This document shows positions 17,605 through 24,314 of a stretch of DNA of 45,200 nt, one piece after another (positions within the stretch are counted from its first letter, which is position 1; each line of letters opens with the position of its first letter). Location: the NCBI GenBank assembly GCA_015075175.1, contig JABTUV010000021.1:1-45200 (forward strand). Reading direction: 5' to 3'. Source of the stretch: a bacterium. Its GTDB lineage: Bacteria; Hinthialibacterota; Hinthialibacteria; H5-UNCL2. The position numbers and the translations under genes were made by a program. Below the pieces are notes generated by a model. It was given only the letters and a program-made list of their open reading frames with translations, had not been told where the DNA came from and did not search any database.

Positions 17605-18941
17605 TGCGCTAACTTAAGTTGGAGAGAAGGCGAAGTGGGGTCGTTGCGCCATCTGTCGTTGGCGGCGGCGCGGGGGATCGCACAAGAAGCGCCCCAGCCG
17701 GGGCATCTTGCGTTGCAGCAGCGGCAACGTGATGGCGCCTTTCACCGTGCTCCGCAGCCAGTCCAACCAGAGGGCCTCCATCCGCCATGGGCTAAGCCGC
17801 TTCTGCGGAAAGGGGGAATCCCCAGGGAAAAAAAGCCAACGCCCCCTCCGTCATCTCCTCCACGATCACTGCCCCCAGTAACTTGCCAAACACATAGGTA
17901 CGGGCGAGATTCTCATCCTTGGCCCGCACATGGTCCAGGTGGTGGAGGCCCTTCAAGCGCTTGAACTCCATCTCGATCTGCCAGCGGAAGCGGTACAACT
18001 CCAGCGCCTGTGTCGCCGACAGCTCCGTCTCCGCCAAGTCCGTGACGACCATCACGTAACCGGCCGCCCGTAAAGATCTCGGGTCCGGGGTACGCCCCTT
18101 GCGCCTGGCCTCCTTCTCGATCTCTTCGCGCTCGCACTCCGCAGCTGGCGCGGACTTCTTAATCACAATCATGCGCATCGGAAAGCGATCCCGACCATCC
18201 TCCACCACCACCGGCCAGTCTCCCACTTCGCCGTCCCCCACGAGGCTCATCAGGGCGATCGTATCCACCTTCTTTCCCCGCGCGCTCTTCAATGGCAGAT
18301 TCTGCCAATGCCCGCGCACCACCACATGCCCCTGTTGGCGAAGAATCGATGCGATTCCCGCGCCATGCGCGTAGCCGCGATCTCCCAGAACAATCTCTCC
18401 TGCCTGCACCCGATGGCGCTTAAAGGTCTCTCCCCCGGACGCGTCGGTCAGTTCCAGCGCGGAGAGCCGCTGCCCAGCCAGGTCAAAACTGGCGTGCAGG
18501 CGCAGGTCCGTGCCTTTACTGCCCGGGCGTTGAATCGTGGTCGCGTCCAGGATGCGCACCTGGCAGCCCGGTACTTGGCGTGTCACGCCCCGCTTTTGCA
18601 GCATCTGCAGAACCAAATGGCCCAACCACTCCGACGCATGCCGCAAGCGTTTGAGGATCGCCACGTCCGACAGTTCCCCAAGCCCGGCCACGGTGCTCCA
18701 CGCCGCCAACTGGCGCAGTGACATGTCGCATAGGCTGTACCCCAGGCAGAGGCGCAACAGGTCCTCCGCGCTGGAAATCCGGCGCCTGCGCACCAATGCT
18801 AACTTTTCTTCGCAACTGGCTTCCAGGTCTCCCGGCAGCAGGCTCAGCACATGCCGCCACTCTTCATTGATTAGATCTGTATTTTCCATGCAGCCAGCCT
18901 ACCACTGCGCCGGCTTGCTGTCAATTCATTAAGTTAGCGCA
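17605..18941 (-). mobile_element. IS4-family insertion sequence
   Basis: A 1337-base element bounded by perfect 13-base terminal inverted repeats, TGCGCTAACTTAA at 17605-17617 and TTAAGTTAGCGCA at 18929-18941. It carries one transposase gene on the minus strand whose repaired stop codon lies within the left terminal repeat. It has landed in the middle of a repeat cluster of hairpins. I looked for a target-site duplication and found none that is convincing. Confidence 0.88.
17614..18889 (-). CDS. IS4-family DDE transposase, one frameshift near the C-terminus
   Basis: Transposase with a DDE catalytic triad: RILDATTIQ (first Asp), VLGDRGYAHG (second Asp) and the IS4 signature YRFRWQIEMEFKRLKGL (Y-R-E-K, with the Glu). 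The open frame from 18889 ends early at 17792 after FFPWGFPLSAEAA; one indel near 17805 restores WRMEALWLDWLRSTVKGAIT and RKMPRLGRFLCDPPRRRQRQ, the usual C-terminal tail, to a TAA at 17614-17616. The repaired protein is about 425 residues. If the shift is real the element may be inactive; if it is an assembly error the element looks intact. Confidence 0.9.
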
Positions 18942-18945
18942 AATG

Positions 18946-19110
18946 CCCTTGAGGGAGAGGTCGGCGCGGAGCGCCGGGTGAGGGGGAAGGTCACTGCCGG
19001 CGCGCCGCACCGATGCAGCGCACTCTCCCCACGCTCCCCCTCACCCTAACCCTCTCCCCAGGGGAGAGGGGACCGGACCTCTCCCCAAGGGAGAGGGAAC
19101 TTCGCCGCTT
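18946..19110. repeat. ACCTCTCCCTCAGGGAGAGGT repeat cluster, right of IS
   Basis: Continuation of the cluster at 17429-17600, beginning in inverted orientation (GAGGGAGAGGTCGGCGCG, GCGCCGGGTGAGGGGG) and followed by forward copies (CCCTCACCCTAACCCTCTCC, AGGGGAGAGGGG). Confidence 0.8.
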
Positions 19111-19201
19111 GCTGGGCGACGTGCCCGTGGTTCGGGCTTGGAAGCCGGGCTGCGCCATTGTAAGATCACGCGTCGAGTTTCACCTGAGAGGGAGGGACGC
19201 C

Positions 19202-19942
19202 ATGCCACGCGCTCATCGCTTCTGCCGGTCGCTGGGGGTTTATGTTTTGCTTCCACTTATTATCGTTAATATCGCCTTCGCCGTGGAGTCCGCCACGCCT
19301 CCTTTTGAATCCAGCGTCCCCTGCCGGCAGATCACCTCCCCCGATCGTTCCCACTGGTTCGGCTATTACGACAAGGACCAGTTCGACGCCGCCGACCGCT
19401 ACGTGCTCGGCCAGGCGGTCGAGTTCGACGACCGCATGCCCGCCGCCACCGAATCGGTCGAACTCGGCATGGTCGATACGCGCAACGGCGACCGCTGGAT
19501 TCCCCTCGGTCGTACCCTCGCCTGGTGTTGGCAGCAGGGCTGCATGTTGCAGTGGGTGCCCGGTTCGGACCGCGAGGTGATCTGGAACACCCGGAATGAG
19601 CGCGAACAACGCTTCGAAAGCGTCGTTTTGGACACAAAAAGCGGCAAAAAACGCGTGCTTCCGCATCCCGTTTACGCCCTCTCACCCGATGGCCGCTGGG
19701 CCATCTACCCCGACTTCCGCCGCCTGAACGACACCCGCCCCGGCTACGGCTACGCGGGTCTGCCGGACCCGAACGCAAACGTGCTCGAACCCAAGGACGC
19801 AGGCCTGTGGCGCATGGACCTCGCCACCGGCCGCACCGAACTGCTGCTGAGCTTCGCCCGCATCGCCGCCCTCGAGAATCCCCACGAGGACATGCGCGGC
19901 TGCAAGCACTGGTTCAATCACCTGCTCTACAACACCGACAGG
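19202..19942 (+). pseudogene. Exported beta-propeller-like protein, 3'-truncated
   Basis: A signal peptide (FCRSLGVYVLLPLIIVNIAFA) is followed by CRQITSPDRSHWFGYYDKDQ, LGMVDTRNGDRWIPLGRT, WCWQQGCMLQWVPGS, YALSPDGRWAIYPDFRRLND and GYGYAGLPDPN: a TolB/PD40-like propeller family that I recall from planctomycete-type genomes, of unknown function. The homology continues through KHWFNHLLYNTD at about 19940 and then stops; the next blade, which normally follows directly, is absent and the reverse-strand comM fragment begins. The ATG at 19202 has GAGGGAGGGACGCC in front. Roughly the last third of the protein is missing. Confidence 0.7.
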
Positions 19943-19949
19943 GGCCACC

Positions 19950-20479
19950 AATCTCGTCGGCGTGCTTGGCGGATCTGCAGAGGGGCGACTGAACCTGCGA
20001 CAGAAACTGAGCGACCGCGCGTTCGTCGGCGGCGTACACGGGCAGGTCGGCGACCACGGCGGCTTCTTCTGGCGTTCTGAGGGAACCACGAGGCCGGGCG
20101 AAGTCGTGCCTCTTGACCTCGGCGGCCGGGGCAAGGCCCTCGCACCGGGCGCAGCTTTGCCGTCCAGCGACAGCTCGCCCACGAAAACAAAGCGCTTGGC
20201 CTGCTCAGCTGACTTGCCCGGACCTGGCCAGAAGGCTGATGGCGATGGGAATCGAGTGCTGCGCCCTCCTTAGATGTCGGCGGGCGCCAGGTTGACGGTC
20301 AGTTCTTGTTGGGGAAATGAAAGCCGCTGCGTGATGGCGGTGCGAACGCGGTCGCGGCTTCTTGACGCTGGTGTCGGGCAGGCCCACCAGGTCGAATGAA
20401 GCCGCCGCCCAGGTCGACTTCCACCTCCAGGATGTAGGCTTCAACCCTGAACGGCGCTGGAGTGAATGCGACAATACAT
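19950..20479 (-). pseudogene. ComM/YifB Mg-chelatase-like protein, N-terminal fragment with many indels
   Basis: Read across frames: VEAYILEVEVDLGGG, FDLVGLPDTSVK, RTAITQRLSFPQQELTVNLA, PADI, AISLLARSGQVS, AEQAKRFVFVGELSLDG, LRPVRG, FARLVVPS and VVADLPVYAADE. This is the N-terminal (Lon-like) domain of ComM, a DNA helicase used in natural transformation. About eight single-base shifts occur in 530 bases, while residues stay conserved. The AAA+ domain with Walker motifs is missing: the homology ends near 19960-19980, where the opposite-strand propeller gene begins. ATG at 20479 is preceded by GAGGTGGCGAGGGC. Confidence 0.75.
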
Positions 20480-20539
20480 GCCCTCGCCACCTCGCCGCGT
20501 CCCGCGGCCTGCGGGACCGCGATTCGTCCCGGCGCCGGG

Positions 20540-21031
20540 CTAGTACCGGTCGTCGTCCGAGTCGTAGTACTCCTCTTCCTCGTCTTCGTCTTCGTCCAAG
20601 TCCTCTTCGTCTTCCTCCAGGTCCTCGTCGAACTCCTCGTCCTCGAAGTCCTCATCCTCCTCCTCGTCCTCGTCGAACTCCTCTTCGTCCTCTTCCTCCA
20701 GCTCGTCCTCGTCTTCCTTGTCGGCCATGCCGAGGGGCATGAAACTGCCCTCCTCTTCACTGAATTCCAGGAGCGGATCCTGGCTGGTCGCAGGCCGCTC
20801 CTTGATGTACTCCTCGATGACCTCCTGGGCCACTTCCAGGTCGTTGTCGGCCACCATGATCACGCCATAACCCTTGTCCATTTCGCCCTCGTCGTATTCG
20901 TGGATGTAGAAATTGACCCCGGATTCCTCCAGGAGGTCGCTGACAATCGGCTCTTCCTTTTCGTCCCGCAGGGTGTAGAGGGGGTGGACTTTCTCCCCGC
21001 CGAACTTGTCCTCCGCGTGTTTTGCCTTCAT
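20540..21031 (-). CDS. DUF2007-like protein with long acidic tail
   Basis: About 163 residues. The first 80 form a small alpha-beta domain: HPLYTLRDEKEEPIVSDLLE, SGVNFYIHEYDEGEMDKGYG and VIMVADNDLEVAQEVIEEYI, the pattern of the DUF2007 putative signal-transducing family. From about residue 103 the chain is almost entirely Glu and Asp (more than 40 acidic residues), ending YYDSDDDRY. The domain usually sits beside a zinc-ribbon or membrane segment, here replaced by the tail. The ATG at 21031 is chosen because GAGGTG lies 6 bases upstream. Such tails bind basic partners or cations; the partner is unknown. Confidence 0.7.
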   Translation of the reverse strand: MKAKHAEDKFGGEKVHPLYTLRDEKEEPIVSDLLEESGVNFYIHEYDEGEMDKGYGVIMVADNDLEVAQEVIEEYIKERPATSQDPLLEFSEEEGSFMPLGMADKEDEDELEEEDEEEFDEDEEEDEDFEDEEFDEDLEEDEEDLDEDEDEEEEYYDSDDDRY

Positions 21032-21306
21032 GGAATTCACCTCGGAACATGCCGTCCACACAGGCGCGGGCCGCCTGCGACTCTGGGGCGGGGCGGCCCA
21101 TCGGCGCCGCAACTACGCCCGCCAACAGACACCCTTCCGCCGGAAGCGGGGCATATCCTAGCTTGGCAAAAAAGCGGCTGTCAACCCAAAAACTGCGGCG
21201 CGAAAAATCATCCCGGCGGCCCCGGCGGCAGTCGCCGGCGTGGAATTCCCGGACCTGCGTTGCTATAGTGAGCCGGTCATAGCATCCCGACGCGGAGGTT
21301 TCCCCG

Positions 21307-23547
21307 GTGCGGTTGAAGATGCGCACCAAGCTCATCCTGAGTTACTGCCTGGTGGCCAGCATTCCGCTTCTGGGAATCCTCGCGCTGCCGGCTTTCAGCG
21401 AGAAGCTGTTGCGCGACCGGACCTACGCGCAATTAGAGCAGGTCTCCTCGGACTACTACGACTTCGTCGAGTCCAAGCGCGCCATGTGCCAGCGGCTGGC
21501 GGAGGAGATCGTCGCCGACGCCACCTTCCAGCGCCTGCTCAACCATCCCGACCGCGGCCAGGAGATGAACGACTATCTCAGTCCGCTGTTGAAGCCGCGG
21601 GGCGTCGAGGGGTTCATCTACGACGCCACCCGCGAGGAGTACTTTCTTTCCACCCTGCCGGAGTCCCCTGCCGGCGCCTCCAAGTTCCTGAAGAAGGGAT
21701 GGATCGGGAACTCCAATCAATACGTGACCTTCGGCAAGGCCGCGTGGCGCGCGGGGGATCGCTTTCTGGGGGGCGTTTTCATATACTATCCAATGCTGGT
21801 GGAGTGGTCGGTAGCGGTGGGGGACCCGACGCTGAAGGCGGGGCCGGTGCTGCGCATGGAGCCGGCGGCGCTCTTGGCCCTGCGCGGCTACTCGAGCGCG
21901 TGGATGGAGATCACGCTCATGCAGGTGGTGTCGGCGGGCGATGAGGACGCCCGGGCCGAGGCGGTCGCCAGCGACGTGTCCTCCGCCTCGCGCGTGTATG
22001 AACGCTACAAGCCCGCGACCTTCCATCCCGCCCCGCTGTCCGCCACGGAAGTCGCCGCGGGCCGGGTCAAGCATCCCATTCTGGCCCGCTACATCCCGCT
22101 GGTGACGGTGGACGACGAGTTCTTCGCCATCGTGATCGCGGGTATGCCGCTGACCAACCTGCAGGCCATCTACCGCCAGACCACCGTAGCATGCTGCCTT
22201 TTTCCGGCATCGCGACGCTGGTCGCGCTGCTGGCGGAACGTATTTTTCCGGTCGATCTCGCGCCGCATCGGGCTACTGGTGCGGGGCGCGCGGCGCATCT
22301 CGGAAGGCTCGCTGGACGTGACCATTCACGATCCGGGCCAGGACGAGCTGGCGGTCCTGGCGTCGACGTTCAATACCATGGCGCGCCGTCTGGAGAGCAC
22401 CATGGCGGAAATCCGCCATCGCACCTCGCTGATCGAGGAGAAGAACCGCCTCCTGGACCTGACCGTGACCGAGCTGACACACGTGCGCGAGTTCATCGAG
22501 AACGTGCTCAGCCAGGTGGGTTCGGGCGTGCTGACGGTGAACTCGGCGGGCCGCATCACGCAGATCAATCCGGCGTGCCTCTCCATCTTCGCGGCCACGG
22601 AGCCGGTCTCGGAGCTTCTGGGCGAACCCATCGAACGGCTTCTGTCGGCGGGTCCGCTGCGGGAGCGCATTCACGGACTGCTCTTGCATCCCGAGTGCAT
22701 CAGCCATTGGGAGACGACCCAGATGGTCGCCGGGCGGCCGGTTCCGCTGGAAGTCAGCAACTCGCCCCTGGAGATCAAGGAGAAGAAGCAGGGGCTGGTG
22801 GTGACGGTGCGCGACCTGTCGGTCATTCGCGTGCTTGAGGAGAGCGTGCGGAGGTCGGACAAGCTGGCCGCGCTCGGCCATCTTTCCGCCGGCATGGCGC
22901 ACGAAATCCGCAATCCGCTGGGCATCATCAAGGGTTCCGCCGAACTGCTGGAGAAGCGGCTCAGCCGGGACGAGGAGGCGCGCGACCTGGCCCGCTACAT
23001 CATCGACGAGTGCCTGCGGCTGTCGCGCACGCTGCAGGACTTCCTGGACTTCGCCCGTCCCCGCGAGCCGGCCTTGGACGCGGCCTCCATCAACCAGGTA
23101 CTGCAAAAGACGCTGCCCTTGGCCGACCATCACCCCCTGCGCGACAAGATTCGCTTGGAGCTGGACCTTTCGCCTGACCTGCCGGACGTCCTGGCGGACG
23201 CCGCCCAGTGCCAACAGGTGTTTCTCAACCTGCTCTTGAACGCCTTTGAAGCCTCGCCGGACGGTGGGGTGGTGCAGGTGACTTCGCGCCTGGACGCCGA
23301 GCGCGACCAAGTCGTCGTGAGCGTGCAGGACCACGGCGTCGGCATCCCCACCGAAGCGCTGGACAACATCTTCAATCCCTTTTTTACCACCAAGACCAAC
23401 GGAACGGGCCTGGGACTCTCCATCGTACATCGCATCATGGAGAGCCATCATGGAGACATCCGCGTGGAGAGCCGGCCGGGCGCGGGGGCGACCTTCACCC
23501 TGCGCTTTCCGGTCTCGCCCGCAAGGGAGAGAATCGCAAGAACGTGA
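21307..23547 (+). CDS. Membrane sensor histidine kinase, orphan (HAMP-PAS-HisKA-HATPase)
   Basis: Two-component sensor of 746 codons. Order: membrane helix 1 (residues 8-28), periplasmic sensor of about 260 residues (Cache-like), helix 2, HAMP (RSISRRIGLLVRGARRISEG), coiled coil, PAS (about 395-500), HisKA with phospho-acceptor in AHEIRNPLGIIKGSAELLEK, and HATPase (FLNLLLNAFEASPDG, DHGVGIPTEALDNIF, TGLGLSIVHRIMESH). Helix 2 reads as CCLFPASRRWSRCWRN in the main frame, but another frame gives LPFSGIATLVALLAERIF, a proper helix; two compensating indels at about 22190 and 22245, both beside runs of T, are the likely cause. GTG at 21307 follows GGAGG. No response regulator is adjacent. Confidence 0.92.
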   Translation: MRLKMRTKLILSYCLVASIPLLGILALPAFSEKLLRDRTYAQLEQVSSDYYDFVESKRAMCQRLAEEIVADATFQRLLNHPDRGQEMNDYLSPLLKPRGVEGFIYDATREEYFLSTLPESPAGASKFLKKGWIGNSNQYVTFGKAAWRAGDRFLGGVFIYYPMLVEWSVAVGDPTLKAGPVLRMEPAALLALRGYSSAWMEITLMQVVSAGDEDARAEAVASDVSSASRVYERYKPATFHPAPLSATEVAAGRVKHPILARYIPLVTVDDEFFAIVIAGMPLTNLQAIYRQTTVACCLFPASRRWSRCWRNVFFRSISRRIGLLVRGARRISEGSLDVTIHDPGQDELAVLASTFNTMARRLESTMAEIRHRTSLIEEKNRLLDLTVTELTHVREFIENVLSQVGSGVLTVNSAGRITQINPACLSIFAATEPVSELLGEPIERLLSAGPLRERIHGLLLHPECISHWETTQMVAGRPVPLEVSNSPLEIKEKKQGLVVTVRDLSVIRVLEESVRRSDKLAALGHLSAGMAHEIRNPLGIIKGSAELLEKRLSRDEEARDLARYIIDECLRLSRTLQDFLDFARPREPALDAASINQVLQKTLPLADHHPLRDKIRLELDLSPDLPDVLADAAQCQQVFLNLLLNAFEASPDGGVVQVTSRLDAERDQVVVSVQDHGVGIPTEALDNIFNPFFTTKTNGTGLGLSIVHRIMESHHGDIRVESRPGAGATFTLRFPVSPARERIART

Positions 23548-23557
23548 GGTGCACGGC

Positions 23558-24187
23558 GTGAGGCGTTTTTCCATCGTTTTGTTGTCGACGGTGCTGCTGG
23601 CAACGGGCTGCACGGGGCGGCCGCGAGTGCGCGACCGGCGGCTCTCCGCCGTCATGCTGCGGCCGGACATCATATCCCGCCAGCTTTGGGACCAGGGGTT
23701 GCCTTCCGGCCGCTACGTGAACCAGAAGCCGCAACGCCTGGTGATTCTGGACGAGGGCGAGATCGCTCTGCGCATCACCAACCCGCCCAAGTATCTCAAT
23801 TACGTGCGCGAGCACGGCGGTGGGCGCGACGTGCCCTGTCACTACTACATCGACCGGGCGGGCCATATTTACGAGGGTCGCATCCCGGAAGTGCAGGGCG
23901 ACCTGGGCGACGCCGGTACGGTGCGTGACGGCGACGTGCTGGTATCGCTCCTGGACGACACCGAGGCGCGTCCTCCCAGCAAGGAGGCGTTGGCGTCGCT
24001 GGTGCAACTGTGCGCCTGGTTCTGCGCCTACCATGAGCGCCTGCCGGAACAGGACCTCCACACGCTGCGCAGCCTGGGGCAGGGCCGCCGGCCCGGCGTC
24101 CATCTGGAACTGCTCTATCAGGAAGGCGCCATCCTGGCGGCGGTACGCAAGCTCTACCCGCCCGCGCCGCCGGAGCCCGAGTTCTGA
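23558..24187 (+). CDS. Lipoprotein with PGRP/Amidase_2-like fold, zinc ligands apparently lost
   Basis: 209 residues with a lipoprotein signal (LLSTVLLATG|C). Residues 60-190 resemble the Amidase_2/PGRP fold: RLVILDEGEIALRITNPPKY, VREHGGGRDVPCHYYIDRAG, HIYEGRIPEVQGDLGDAGTV, LVSLLDDTEARPPSKEALAS and LCAWFCAYHERLPEQDLHTL. The first zinc histidine expected in the opening strand (IVIHHS in active enzymes) is replaced by LVILDEGE, and the later HRD/TxCPG site reads LRSLGQGRRPGV. It should thus bind rather than cut peptidoglycan or muropeptides. GTG at 23558, 6 bases after AGGTG, lies 10 bases after the kinase gene, implying cotranscription and a possible sensing role. Confidence 0.65.
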   Translation: MRRFSIVLLSTVLLATGCTGRPRVRDRRLSAVMLRPDIISRQLWDQGLPSGRYVNQKPQRLVILDEGEIALRITNPPKYLNYVREHGGGRDVPCHYYIDRAGHIYEGRIPEVQGDLGDAGTVRDGDVLVSLLDDTEARPPSKEALASLVQLCAWFCAYHERLPEQDLHTLRSLGQGRRPGVHLELLYQEGAILAAVRKLYPPAPPEPEF

Positions 24188-24198
24188 TGCGGCACCCC

Positions 24199-24301
24199 CC
24201 GGAGTCCAGATTCCAGCCTGTTCTGAGGACAAACTGAAGTTTGTACTCCAGGGAGTCCAGGTTTCAGGTTGTTCTGAGGACAAACTGAAGTTTGTACTCC
24301 A
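24199..24301. repeat. Two tandem 51-base repeats with ACAAACTGAAGTTTGT hairpins
   Basis: The unit GGAGTCCAG...TTCTGAGGACAAACTGAAGT...TACTCC occurs twice in a row, each with an exact 7-bp hairpin (ACAAACT-GA-AGTTTGT). It separates the convergent lipoprotein and glycosyltransferase genes and may serve as a bidirectional terminator. Confidence 0.8.
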
Positions 24302-24314
24302 AAGCGCGCCGCGA

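Noticed and set aside
17592-18952. Target-site duplication flanking the IS element
   Set aside because: The bases directly outside the two terminal repeats do not match over a convincing length.
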